Positions 26,701 through 37,200 of a stretch of 64,000 nt of DNA are shown here, one piece after another. Under the pieces are notes generated by a model. It saw only the letters and a program-made list of their open reading frames with translations. It searched no databases and had not been told where the DNA came from. Position 1 is the stretch's first letter; each line of letters opens with the position of its first letter. The translations under genes and the position numbers were made by a program. The stretch is from Chitinophagales bacterium (GTDB taxonomy: Bacteria; Bacteroidota; Bacteroidia; Chitinophagales; Chitinophagaceae). The stretch lies in contig JAFLBN010000003.1 in the NCBI GenBank assembly GCA_017303395.1, positions 62,001-126,000 of the forward strand. The letters are read 5' to 3'.

Positions 26701-29700
26701 AACTACTAATGATATTTCTGACATTTTGGTATTCAATAACGGACAGACAGATTCTGTGTACAATGTATACCCAGAAAAAATAAAACAACTAATAATTACA
26801 AACAATACAAAGCTGAAGTTTACTAAAGGCAACTTAACACTGACAGACCAATCGCAGTATATACTAGAGAATCCGGACGATTCTGTAAACTATTCATTAC
26901 AAATTGACAGTGGATCTGCATTGTATATAAATACGCTCGCCAATGGGTTGGGAATCACTGTCAAAGGATATGGCCGAATAGCAGGCAGATTAGAAGTTAT
27001 TAACACACATTACCAGATAGGTAGTAATATATACTTTCAAGAAAACAAGACTACAATTACAAATTCAGGTACGCTTGCTGTAAACTCAGCAAACGGGACA
27101 CATAACTACAACGGAAACATACATATTGACGGAACATATGAGCATTTATATAGTGTCTACGGTGGTTCTATTCCGCTAGCTACATGGGGGCAAAATTCTG
27201 TAGCACTGATAAAAGGAGGATTTAGTCACAGTTATAGCCCCGAAATAGTTAATCTTGTCTATGACGCACAAGCTCCTGCAAATAATACACCTGCATCATT
27301 ACTACCCAAAATCACTAATAAATTACACATTATATCGACAGGTACAGGTCAATGGGTATTTAATACTTCTCAGAATGGTAACTATAACACTACAAAAAAA
27401 TACATTCAGACTGGTGGCGATGTATCTATAAACGGATACATTGCTGTTCAAGACAGCTTTATACAAACTGGGGGTAAAATACTTTCATCAAGCGGTACTT
27501 TAAACTTCTCCGGCACTTCTGGCAGGCAACATGTAACATTCAAAGACAGTGTACCAACAGGTGGGCTTACATACAGACTAAGCAACAGTAGTGGTATTTC
27601 CCTAAATGGTAACGGCAGCTGGACAAGTGCCGATTTTACAATAAAAAATGGAGGTGGAATTCGTGTTTCTGTACCCGGATCAAATCTTATCACTTCAAAT
27701 TTCCGCATAGTTTACGATAGTGTAAATACCACATTAAGCTATGATACACTATCTGGCTATAATACAACTACACACATTGCAGATACAATCCTTTTCCCGC
27801 CACTAAATGGTCCAACTAATTTAACTACAAACATTGGAGAAGGCAGTGTACTTATTATACCATGGAACAGGCAAGTACCTGGTTCATTAACAATGATGTC
27901 AGGCGATATTAATATTGGCAGCTCTACCCTTACATTGGGGAAATCAAATTCATCAATAGGAGTTTTAGCATATACAGCTGGTAATATACTGCTTACATCT
28001 GGAGAGTTTAAAAGGTGGTATAACACCACCGGATTGCCAACATCTGCCGGCAATAACAGTGTTGGTTTTTATCCAATAAAAAGTGGTAGCCATAACAGAC
28101 ATGTTTCTATATTCTTCAGCACATCTTCTGCTTTAAGCAATGCAGGTACAATATCTATCGGTCACAATCATTTATCGGGTCATACAACTGTAGCTATGCA
28201 AAGTGGCCCTGACACTGTCAACAAACGCTATAATTCAGTATGGCCTGTAACAATAGGTGATGGCATTGCGGCAACCGGCACAATTGGCGTCAAACTGTTA
28301 ACATCAGGCATTTTAGGCAATGACATTATAGATTCCAACAAACTTCGAATTACAAAAGACACAAATATTGCCGGTACGTTTTTGTCTGGTTTTGGCAGTT
28401 ATCCCGGCAGTCTGTCAATATCACATCAAGGAATTAGTTTATCAACCTTAAATGGCAACATCTATATTGGTGCTATCTCTAAACAAGATACATCCCATTG
28501 GCGAACAGTAAAAACAGGTAACTGGAATGACAGTACTGTTTGGAATAAAGGATACCCACCACTGCAAAATTCAACCGTATTTATCACTACACCTGATACA
28601 ATTACGGTCAGTACACCATCTTTTGCAAAATCAATAAACATCAACCGCTATGCTTCAATAAATGTTACTACCGGATTTTTGGATGTAGATAGTGCAATAA
28701 TCTGTAAAGCTTATGGCAGACTAAAATTGTCAGGTGGAGTTATTGAACTAGGACCGACAGGTGGCGGAAAATCGCCACTGATAAGCGACGGTACAATTGA
28801 TGTAACAGATGGTATACTAAACGTTAATGGCTATATATTAGCCAACCAGCAATCAGTATTTTCGCAAAGTGGTGGCAGTATAAATATAGATCCTAATGCT
28901 GCTGGCATTTTAGCAAATAGTGCTCAAACAACTGCACTGTCATTACTAAACAATTCGCAAAGCAGCTTGACCGGTGGGAATATTACCATTGTTGATCCAC
29001 CTGCTTCAGTTTCTTACAGTAGCATTTTCTCATCCCCAATTGCAGGTAAAGGACATACTACTATTATTGGCCACTGGAACAGTGTTGAAAACGGCACATT
29101 CACAATTAGTACATTTAGCAAGTTTGGCAATCTTGTCATCAACAGACCTACATCGGAAAATTACACCTCATCCTCTCTGCTACAGATAGAAGGAGACTTC
29201 GTTCTAAACCATCCGTTAGCTACGTATACAATAAACACCACCCTCGGCGTAAAAGGTAATGTTATCGTAAATGCAGGTACTAAATTATTTGCTTACGGGA
29301 CACTCTTATTCAATGGCAATGGATGGCAAAAACTCTCCGGCAGCGGCACAATACGAAATGGTAATACTTCAACAAATACAACCGGCAACTTCAGAAACCT
29401 AAAAATTCATGGTAAAGTAATTGCAGAAGTTGGTAATATCTCTTTCTCAGAGAAATTAAGCTTCGATAGCCTTGGAAGAATTTTCATGGGCAATGCTACT
29501 CTGATATGCTCAGATAGTATACCAGATACTTATGGCAACGTACAAAGCTACGGACCTCAATATGGTTGGATTGTAGGTAAATATATGATACGCCCACGTA
29601 CAGACAGAGCTGCAATATTGTACTACCCTGTAGGAGACACAAACAGTTATGGTCTTGTTACTGTATCTGTTATGAAAAGTAGTATAGCTAAAAAGGGGGG

Positions 29701-32700
29701 CCTTACTGTCAGTCTTAGAAAAGAAGACCATCCATTGCTGCAAAAAAGTGCAATAAACCCATTACAAAGCCTGAATCAACAATTTATAATAGATACAGCA
29801 GAAGGAATTAACATCAGGACAAACTCACTAACACCAAATTTCCGATGGCTTACCCAATACGAAGACTTAGGAATGCAAAGAAGTAATTTAGCCGTTGCAA
29901 ATTACGATGGTAATAAATGGAATTATGGTAAAACTGTTTTATCAACAGACTCGTTTACATCTTCATATATCTGGGGCAACAACATAGTAGGAACATTCCA
30001 GATTGGTAACACCGGCACGTCACCTTCTATAGATTATGGTCCGGATTCATTAACTGTTTGCCCAAATTCATCTGCTGTATTCAGTGTGCATACCTATAAT
30101 ACAACAGGCCATGCATGGCAAGTGAATAATGGATCCGGTTGGAGCTATTTATCAAACAACACTACCTATTCAGGTGTTTCCACAAATACTTTAAAAATAA
30201 GCATTGCCACAATTGCAATGAACAACTATCAGTATCGTTGCATAGTTTACAATACACAAGACACCTTAATATCCAGCATTGCGACGCTTAAAGTAAACAA
30301 CACGCTTGTTCCACACATAGTAATCAACGCATTGCCTGGAGATAGTATTTGCAATGGTACTAGCATAGTATTTAAAGCCACTACTACAAATGGTGGAGCA
30401 TCTGCTCAATATCTGTGGACTATCAATGGAACAGTTGTCGGCACAAATTCAGATACTTTTTCCAGCAACACACTGACAAATAATGACACAGTACGATGTG
30501 TACTTACCAGCAGCATTAGCTGTGCTAGCCCAGCCTCCGACACAAGCAATGGCATCATTATTAAAGTAAATGCATTAACAACACCTACAATCAATATTGC
30601 ATCTAATAATGGTGCGAGTTTATGCAATACAACCACTGCTACATTTACTGCAACAGCTACAAATGCGGGTAGTATGCCATCTTATCAATGGAAAAAGAAT
30701 GGCATTGATGTTGGTACAAATACAACGACATATACAGATACCAACTTAACATCTGGAGACGCTGTGTGGTGTGTTTTATCTACAATACAAGGATGTGTTA
30801 CAAATAGTGCTGTTAGCAGCAATACCATCATCATATCAATAGGCAATGGGTTTAGCCCTAGCCTCTCCATAACATCCGGTAGCAGTAGCACTATATGCGC
30901 AGGGTCAAGTGTAACGTTTACTGCCAACGGTATTAACGGAGGCACTTCGCCATTATATCAATGGCGCAAAAATGGTATAGTAGTTGGTAGCAATAGCTCT
31001 ACATATACTACTAATACACTAAGTACCGGAGATATTATATCATGCAAACTCACCAGCAACCTTGCATGTGCGGTACCTGATACTGCTCTTAGCAATAACA
31101 TTACAATAACGGTAACGCCAAACATTGTGCCGTCTTTAACAATTACTACCATGCCAAATGACACTGTCTGTAATGGCACAAACGTATCATTTACTGTTAC
31201 ACCATCCAATGGTGGCACTTCACCCGCCTATCAGTGGAAATTGAATGGCATAAACGTTGGAACAAACAGCAATACATATGCGAACAGCACTCTTAGCAAC
31301 AATGACAAAGTAACATGTGTAATGACCAGTAGCGCTGCTTGCCCCAACCCTGCAACAGCAAGCGCTGGCGATACAATAGTTGTTATACCTGTAGTAACAC
31401 CATCTCTAACGATATCCCCGAATCCTAACGACACTGTATGTGCCGGAACACCTATAACATATACAGCTACCCCTGTAAATGGTGGCACTGCTCCAGCATA
31501 CCAATGGCAACGCAATGGGCTGAACGTCGGTACAAATACAAACAGCTATACTAATACATCCCCTGGCAATAATGACATTATTAACTGTATCATGACAAGT
31601 AGCGCTACCTGCGTATCTGTAGCGTCCACAAATGCAATGGATACAATAGTAGTAACCCCTACTTCCAACACAAGTGTCATTATAAACCCAAGCCCTAATG
31701 ATACTATCTGCGCAGGAACATCAATCACTTATACTGCAACTGCAATAAATGGAGGGTCATCACCTTCTTATCAATGGAAAATAAACGGCAACAATGTAGG
31801 AACAAACAGCAACACATATACCAATAGCGCAATCAACAACAACGATATTATAAGTTGCCATATGACTAGCAACGCTGTGTGTCCATCACCTGCTATTGCT
31901 ATCACATCAGACACAGTTATTGTTTTCCCGGTAGTCACTCCATCCCTGACAATTACAACATCGCCAAACGATACCATATGTACAGGAACATCTGTTCTTT
32001 TTACCGCAATAACTACAAATGGTGGCAATACACCTTCATACCAATGGAGACTAAACAATACAGTTGTTGGTACCGGAACAACATATACAAACACCAGCCT
32101 AAGCAATAACGATATTGTTAGTTGTACACTGACAAGTAATCAAATATGTCGCACTATTGATACTGCAAAAGCAGCAGATACAATATCAGTAATTCAACTT
32201 GCAACTCCATCTGTTACAATTGCCGTTACCCCTGGCAATACCGTTTGTGCAGGAACTAGTGTAACATTTATTGCTACTGCAACAAATGGGGGAAGCTCAC
32301 CAACATATCAATGGAAGGTAAATGGACTAAACGTAGGCACAAATAGCAGCAGCTTTACAACAAGCAGTCTTAGTAATAACGACATTGTAACATGCATAAT
32401 GAATAGTAGCCTTGCTTGTATTAGTAAGGTTGCAGATACTAGCAATAGTATAATAATGACCGTAAATGCAATGCTAACACCAGATGTAATTGTTACCGTT
32501 AATCCTGGTTCTGCAATTTGCACCGGAACTTCCGTTACATTTACTGCTACCCCATATAGTGGAGGGAGTGCCCCTTCATATCAATGGAAATTAAATGGCG
32601 CTAACGTTGGTAGTAATAACAGCACATATTCAAGCAGCACATTGAACAATAACGATATTATAACATGTATAATGACAAGCAATGCTAACTGCCTATCGAA

Positions 32701-33850
32701 AACTTCAGACACAAGCAATAGCATTACAATGACAGTCAATCCGCTTGTCACTCCTGACGTTATCATTTCAGTAGCACCAAATGATACTGTTTGTACAGGA
32801 ACAATGTCTGTATTTACAGCTACTGCCATTAATGGAGGCACATCACCAAGTTATCAGTGGCTACTCAACGGTGTTAATGTAGGTAATAACACAAACATTT
32901 ACAGTAATGCAACTCTAAGCAATAATGACGTGGTATCATGCGTAATTAATAGTAATGCCAACTGCCTATCAAAAACATCTGATACCAGCAATACAATTAC
33001 AATGACCGTCAATCCAATACTAACACCTAGTGTTTCAATAGCAGTAAGCCCTAATGACACTATATGCACAGGTACATCAGTAACATTTACTGCCACTACA
33101 ACAAGCGCGGGCACCTCTCCAAATTACCAATGGACATTAAATGGCTTGAATACCGGAAGCAACAGCCCTACTTATACTACCAGTAGTCTAAGTAATAACG
33201 ATATTATTACATGTAAGCTAACAAGTAGTGCAGCATGCACAAACCCAGTATCAGTAACAAGCAATAGCTTTAAAATGACTGTAAATCCGATAGTTACTCC
33301 AACTGTTACAATTAATGCTACTCCCGGCGTGGTCGTTGGGCCTTGGGCATCAATATCATTTAAAGCTATTGCTACAAACGGTGGTATTCTCCCAACATAT
33401 CAGTGGAAAAGAAATGGCACAAATATCCCAGGCGCTAATACGGACACATATGTAGGAACAACAAATGCAAGTCTGGCGGCAGGAGATATAATTTGTGTAT
33501 TTGTTAAAAGCAATGCTGCATGCGCAATACCAGATACAAGCTCCAATTGCGCAGAAGCCATCAGCTTCAACACATCTGTTTCATCATACAACAATGGAAG
33601 AGAGTTAAAAATATACCCAAACCCTAACGAAGGTCAATTTGTTATTGAAGGCAAAACAAGTAACTCCAAAGCTATAACACTAGAAGTATTAACGACTACA
33701 GGGCAAAAAGTATATCATTCTGAAATAAACCCTACTGGCAACTCATTTAAAACAGTTGTTAACTTAAGCAATATGCCAGCAGGAAATTATACCCTGCGTT
33801 TATTGAACGACGATATTAATGACACCAGAATACTTGTAATAAAACATTAA
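23705..33850 (+). CDS. Giant T9SS type A surface protein with three long modules and 12 Ig-like repeats
   Basis: Secreted protein of 3381 residues, probably an adhesin or surface filament. Order: signal peptide (1-24, ending IYAQ); an N-terminal beta domain (about 30-235, with ISGGNVLGTG and WVSINGHLSF); an FN3-like domain (about 240-350); three long beta-rich modules opening near residues 355, 979 and 1598 with W-rich motifs (NNNWNTATNW, YSKPGNW, KTGNWNDSTVW), each closing with a P-V-G or P-I-K-S-G subdomain (near 840, 1452 and 1970); 12 Ig-like repeats of 88-91 residues (2203 to about 3290); and a type A sorting domain (KIYPNPNEGQF to the end). Repeat consensus has C-x-G-T, N-G-G-x-x-P-x-Y-Q-W and N-N-D. 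No enzyme motif is visible. It is Thr/Ser/Asn rich. Transcribed alone. Confidence 0.85.
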   Translation: MKNTLAIILAICLSVLFNFNIYAQIQLAPYYTFSQNTGTYTNISGGNVLGTGAGMNSNAYKVAIPFTVNVNGSNYDTAWVSINGHLSFPISSSSAYWIIQSTSAGFAAVAGFSTDLISTSTSDLRYDVVGTSPNREFVVQWTNFTHALTTALSTSFQIRIKETTNEIRFVYNNVSVSNSSQLSVQVGIRGQNNSIFTCRNGNWSSSTNGTLNTSSINTSSSNLPSNGLTYIYTPPACSVPVNQPTSLSLTPGGNNINMSFTAASPAVDKYLIVRTINGPLNTSPVNGTYYTAGNNLGNGTVVYTGPNTSFNNTGLNLNTSYTYTIFAYDDTCTTAPIYKTTTPLTGTVKTLGPTKYIWLPTSGNNNWNTATNWQPIRNISYPDDTLVFNQGGNPIISNVGTTYMSTLQVSNNTNPVFKATGTRTLTYSNTFTLDTGCSMTLDTNVSILSEIFGGNPKATINGTLNLTGNAIYNGENSNTVINGTINVSQNAEFKRTCNTGCKDALFFGSTAIYNHNRDGGLIPRGVYEDSSTVNINGIINTQPDIDTGQVFGNFSWNCPQQASNITLNQRIAIIVGTLHIASTNNSQLRLDELGEELVVGELKQTGGNVLLTSSAKTLRVLGNLTLDSGTMNLSTYQYINYNTKIPAIYLHGNMTQGANHTITRTGSIIRSIVFCGNTPQAISAYGITNNIGYELNNHAGAKLSGTLTVTSNNINLIQRGSWQGSGAFSYVGTQDTLYYDTEIDGSMSAVEWPAVNSPSRVFVDVPANRQNIQKLPGNRVVDEYFMLMGGIIQLNQYNLTIGGNSYFGGGKSNKVLVVADSTGQYIQRLPVVTNPNNDNYYVMPVGCISDTAVSTYPTSIRLNVNSQNRYLGMRVKDTKHPNDTSTSNYLDRYWILTDDGDTAFMKLYVQLNFPLNEVNGKQLGMHIWDGSSWRKHPSDFYWQIYNSVMTIATYDKINPQVLKLNGAHITGRKNQSTTYVWTGSIDKDYSKPGNWIPNRTTNDISDILVFNNGQTDSVYNVYPEKIKQLIITNNTKLKFTKGNLTLTDQSQYILENPDDSVNYSLQIDSGSALYINTLANGLGITVKGYGRIAGRLEVINTHYQIGSNIYFQENKTTITNSGTLAVNSANGTHNYNGNIHIDGTYEHLYSVYGGSIPLATWGQNSVALIKGGFSHSYSPEIVNLVYDAQAPANNTPASLLPKITNKLHIISTGTGQWVFNTSQNGNYNTTKKYIQTGGDVSINGYIAVQDSFIQTGGKILSSSGTLNFSGTSGRQHVTFKDSVPTGGLTYRLSNSSGISLNGNGSWTSADFTIKNGGGIRVSVPGSNLITSNFRIVYDSVNTTLSYDTLSGYNTTTHIADTILFPPLNGPTNLTTNIGEGSVLIIPWNRQVPGSLTMMSGDINIGSSTLTLGKSNSSIGVLAYTAGNILLTSGEFKRWYNTTGLPTSAGNNSVGFYPIKSGSHNRHVSIFFSTSSALSNAGTISIGHNHLSGHTTVAMQSGPDTVNKRYNSVWPVTIGDGIAATGTIGVKLLTSGILGNDIIDSNKLRITKDTNIAGTFLSGFGSYPGSLSISHQGISLSTLNGNIYIGAISKQDTSHWRTVKTGNWNDSTVWNKGYPPLQNSTVFITTPDTITVSTPSFAKSININRYASINVTTGFLDVDSAIICKAYGRLKLSGGVIELGPTGGGKSPLISDGTIDVTDGILNVNGYILANQQSVFSQSGGSINIDPNAAGILANSAQTTALSLLNNSQSSLTGGNITIVDPPASVSYSSIFSSPIAGKGHTTIIGHWNSVENGTFTISTFSKFGNLVINRPTSENYTSSSLLQIEGDFVLNHPLATYTINTTLGVKGNVIVNAGTKLFAYGTLLFNGNGWQKLSGSGTIRNGNTSTNTTGNFRNLKIHGKVIAEVGNISFSEKLSFDSLGRIFMGNATLICSDSIPDTYGNVQSYGPQYGWIVGKYMIRPRTDRAAILYYPVGDTNSYGLVTVSVMKSSIAKKGGLTVSLRKEDHPLLQKSAINPLQSLNQQFIIDTAEGINIRTNSLTPNFRWLTQYEDLGMQRSNLAVANYDGNKWNYGKTVLSTDSFTSSYIWGNNIVGTFQIGNTGTSPSIDYGPDSLTVCPNSSAVFSVHTYNTTGHAWQVNNGSGWSYLSNNTTYSGVSTNTLKISIATIAMNNYQYRCIVYNTQDTLISSIATLKVNNTLVPHIVINALPGDSICNGTSIVFKATTTNGGASAQYLWTINGTVVGTNSDTFSSNTLTNNDTVRCVLTSSISCASPASDTSNGIIIKVNALTTPTINIASNNGASLCNTTTATFTATATNAGSMPSYQWKKNGIDVGTNTTTYTDTNLTSGDAVWCVLSTIQGCVTNSAVSSNTIIISIGNGFSPSLSITSGSSSTICAGSSVTFTANGINGGTSPLYQWRKNGIVVGSNSSTYTTNTLSTGDIISCKLTSNLACAVPDTALSNNITITVTPNIVPSLTITTMPNDTVCNGTNVSFTVTPSNGGTSPAYQWKLNGINVGTNSNTYANSTLSNNDKVTCVMTSSAACPNPATASAGDTIVVIPVVTPSLTISPNPNDTVCAGTPITYTATPVNGGTAPAYQWQRNGLNVGTNTNSYTNTSPGNNDIINCIMTSSATCVSVASTNAMDTIVVTPTSNTSVIINPSPNDTICAGTSITYTATAINGGSSPSYQWKINGNNVGTNSNTYTNSAINNNDIISCHMTSNAVCPSPAIAITSDTVIVFPVVTPSLTITTSPNDTICTGTSVLFTAITTNGGNTPSYQWRLNNTVVGTGTTYTNTSLSNNDIVSCTLTSNQICRTIDTAKAADTISVIQLATPSVTIAVTPGNTVCAGTSVTFIATATNGGSSPTYQWKVNGLNVGTNSSSFTTSSLSNNDIVTCIMNSSLACISKVADTSNSIIMTVNAMLTPDVIVTVNPGSAICTGTSVTFTATPYSGGSAPSYQWKLNGANVGSNNSTYSSSTLNNNDIITCIMTSNANCLSKTSDTSNSITMTVNPLVTPDVIISVAPNDTVCTGTMSVFTATAINGGTSPSYQWLLNGVNVGNNTNIYSNATLSNNDVVSCVINSNANCLSKTSDTSNTITMTVNPILTPSVSIAVSPNDTICTGTSVTFTATTTSAGTSPNYQWTLNGLNTGSNSPTYTTSSLSNNDIITCKLTSSAACTNPVSVTSNSFKMTVNPIVTPTVTINATPGVVVGPWASISFKAIATNGGILPTYQWKRNGTNIPGANTDTYVGTTNASLAAGDIICVFVKSNAACAIPDTSSNCAEAISFNTSVSSYNNGRELKIYPNPNEGQFVIEGKTSNSKAITLEVLTTTGQKVYHSEINPTGNSFKTVVNLSNMPAGNYTLRLLNDDINDTRILVIKH
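30311..33579 (+). repeat. Twelve tandem Ig-like coding repeats, about 264-273 bp each
   Basis: Twelve in-frame copies follow one another (first at 30311, second at 30584, so 273 bp for the first). The shared frame is a Cys-x-Gly-Thr segment, Tyr-Gln-Trp, then Asn-Asn-Asp-x-(I/V), a second Cys in a CxMTS/CxLTS segment, and a third Cys in the AC segment. Copies are diverged at DNA level, so this is an old array kept by selection rather than a fresh amplification. The last copy has lost the first Cys (GVVVGPWAS in place of DTVCxGTS). Confidence 0.9.
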
Positions 33851-34198
33851 TCGGTGACCTCTCAATAATAATTACTATTATTTGCAATACTTTAAATATC
33901 TATCTGAATATATAAACTTTACAAGCCTATATATCCAGATAGATACGCTTCAAACTATAGAATACACAACATTCCAGATTCAGAATACAAATCAATGTAT
34001 TAAGTTGTTATGTGAAATTTGTGAACTGTGTCAGTAATTTAGCTTTGAATTTTCAAAAACGGTTGGTTGACAGCTAAAAAAAGGGATATGATATAGATTT
34101 CTATTATTCAAACTATAAACATCAATAAACATGCAAGTAACCTTTAACGCAACTATCAAATTGTTCGAAACTTGCTTGCCCCATCTTTCTCCGCATAG
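33851..34198. other. Non-coding stretch with a long imperfect hairpin
   Basis: No gene is supported here. At 33898-33914 and 33928-33944 two 17-base arms pair with a single mismatch around a 13-base loop, about 50 bases after the stop of the giant gene. No T run follows, so it could be an atypical terminator or a 3' end stabiliser. The rest is AT-rich and featureless to me. Confidence 0.5.
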
Positions 34199-34231
34199 TA
34201 AAAAGACCTGCTCTGAAAGCAGGTCTTTTAT
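34199..34231. terminator. Bidirectional terminator
   Basis: A perfect 13-bp stem on AAAGACCTGCT / AGCAGGTCTTT with T runs on both strands lies between convergent genes ending at 33850 and 34273. Confidence 0.85.
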
Positions 34232-34272
34232 TTTGGAACGCTACCTAAGCAATATCGAAACATCGCTTCATC

Positions 34273-37200
34273 CTATCTTACCAATGTTATATCACCCCTG
34301 TAGGTTTCAACTTCTCCGTCAGGATAGGCTACACGTATGAGATAAGTGTATGCCCCGGACTCTTGTGCAACACCACGCCATTTACCGTCCCAGCCATTAA
34401 CCCCATTGTATACTTCCTGCCCCAATCTGTTGAATACTCTGAATTCCAGATAGCGCTGTGTTGTCATATTCGCTATTCTGAACAAATCGTTCCTGCCATC
34501 GCCATTCGGGCTGAATGCTGTAGGTATTAGTAAGTTATCACGATAGCTTATCCCTACTCGTAACGTATCATATGACACACAGCCATTACTTGCTATGCCT
34601 GCAACAACATACATTGTAGACTCAATTGGCTTGGCAATCGGATAAGAAACATTCGGATTATTTAGTGATGATACAGGCGTCCAATTGTACATACGAGCTC
34701 CGTTCACCATCAATTGAATACTCTGCCCGTATTTAATGACTGTATCCTTATTAAGAATGTTTACAATCGGATTTGCCTTTACTTCAACATACGCATCAAT
34801 GGTATCATAGCAGAAGAGTTCATCACCTACTTTGATTTTGTAATGTGTAGTTTTCTTTGGCTTCAATACCGGGGTTGCGCAATACTCACAGCTTACTGAT
34901 TCGTGTGCAGATTTAAACTGTCCGTTTTCGTACTCAAACCACTGATAGTAAGTACCATTTTTTACAGTAGCTTTTGAAGTCTCGCCAAAACATATGGCAG
35001 TATCTTTTGGCAACACGTAAAAATCATGTTGAGGTACAATAACATTCAAAGTATCAGTTAGCTTGCAGCCGCTGCGGCCAAACGTTTGCAATACTACAGC
35101 AGAACTTTTAGACACATATGCAAGCGGTTGTTTAATTGTAGAATCAGAAAGGTAAGCATCTGATTGCCATATAAATGCAAATCCTCCGCTCGGTGCTTCA
35201 TTATAGTCAAAACTAAATGTAGGCCTGCTCTCTATTTCAGCTATATTGTTTACAATCGATGCATTGCAAACATCCTTCACACTGCCATTAACAGGCTTGT
35301 AAACTAAGCCAGCAGAATATGTAACAGGATTAAACTTGATAATAGGAGGTGTGCCGTTAAGTGACGTACAAGATGCTACGGTATCAGGGTTATCGCTATA
35401 GCATATCTGCACAATCAGGTTCTTATTCATATCAATATTGTAGGGAACATCAAAATTGAATTTATGAAAACCATCAGGGAAGCTCGTATTGCTTGTTGCA
35501 GTGTATACAGGAACTACACCTGTTTCAAAACCTTTATTCTTATCAAGCTCTTTTTTCTCGGTACACTTTAACGATATCGTGAAATTTTTGTACTCATAAC
35601 TATTAGGAGTAGTAGATTTTACTGTTTCAAAAGCTAAAGAACGAAGTGTTGATGAAGCTATACCGTATTCTTTAAACTCGCTACTAAGAATTAGGAATTG
35701 CATCTTGGCAGTTCTCACATTATTGTACAATACAGGCGTACTGCTACCAAGTGTATCATAACTAAAGCCTGTACCAAAAACCGAAGAACCATATATTGTA
35801 AACGAGTCCAACTTTGTATTTGGATTAGTTGATGGACCACAAGGCATATTAATCAAGGGCTCTTTACCAGTAAGCTTCATGTCCAGTTGCAAATACCCCG
35901 GTTTGCACATTACAAAATCTTCAACCTGAGGGAATATATCAACACCACTACTATTATCAATATACACTGATACTGTATCTTGGTTCTTACAACTACCTGC
36001 CAAGTCAGGTGTTGAAACCACATATTCTGTAGTAGACTGCGGTGTAGCAATCGGGTTAATAATATTATCGGGAGAAAGATTTTTGGCCGCCCCTCCGCTG
36101 ATATCTGTCCATTTTATGGTATTGAGCATTTCTGCACCTCTTACATACAACTGTTTTGGGGTTGGGTTTAATGCACAAAATGGCAAGTCTTTACCTGCAT
36201 CAAGCCCTTGTAATACGCGAATTAATATTACCGAGTAGTTTTTCAAAACTATAGATAACCCTGCTGTGCCTGAGCATGTAGAATCTTTTGCTGTTATTAT
36301 TAATGTATGTTCACCAATATCTGTAGTAGTAGGCGTCCAATCAAATGTACCCGTTATACTTGCAGTACCGCTACCAGCAGTTGTAAAAGACGATCCGGGA
36401 ATGATAGCTGTATTGGCCTCCATATACAATTGATTCCCGGGATTTGTTGATTTACTTTCAACACTGAAATTCAGATTACTACCGGGGCATACCAGCAATG
36501 CATTATTGACAAAAGTTGCATCTTTGATTTGTAGCGGTATACTATCAACAGATGGCGGGGGGGCGCTGCAATTCAATACGCTTATTTGCGCATCGCGTAT
36601 TACATAGCCTATTCTTGCACCGGTAGCTTTGTCATACTCTTCACAAAGAAATGCAACAACATAGTAACCTTGCCCTGTGGGCGTAAAGGTTGCTGTACCT
36701 GTATTCTTATTTACATTGTACGGATTATTACCGGCAGATGCAACAGGATTTGAAAGTGAGTAATTCACACTGTAATTGATGGGGGTACCTATATTATCCA
36801 ATGGTTGTACATTGGTTACGTTAAGTGAATCACCATCTTCATCATAAGGGCCATTTAAGAAAATAGCCGGTTGATTTACGCATATATATGGTATGGGAGA
36901 AACAAGGTATCTTGGTGTGCTGTTATTCTTCGTGCTGTTATCCAATCCGGCTTCAACATACAACTGTGCAGTATTTGCGTTAACCAAATTAACTATGTTC
37001 GAATTCCTGTTACCATTTCTCCAGCTGAATATCCAATCAGATTGTGCCGATGCAAGTGTAATCGTTAAAATATAACGATGCCTTACAAATCCTGGCAAAT
37101 TACTGCTGGCAGGTACCCGGCAAGAGTTTTGGCTTTTGAAGGCATCGCATAGCTCATCTAATGTGTCAATGCTACTTACGGGCACATTGATCGTATTGTC

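Noticed and set aside
30400-33600. Regular series of 60-111 codon minus-strand open frames, and a possible CRISPR-like periodicity
   Set aside because: They are the antisense of the Ig-like coding repeats and share their 88-91 codon period. The repeats are diverged, long and in frame, not short identical CRISPR repeats with spacers.
34131-34340. 69-codon plus-strand open frame
   Set aside because: It runs through a strong bidirectional terminator and into the antisense of the type B T9SS gene; no protein features.
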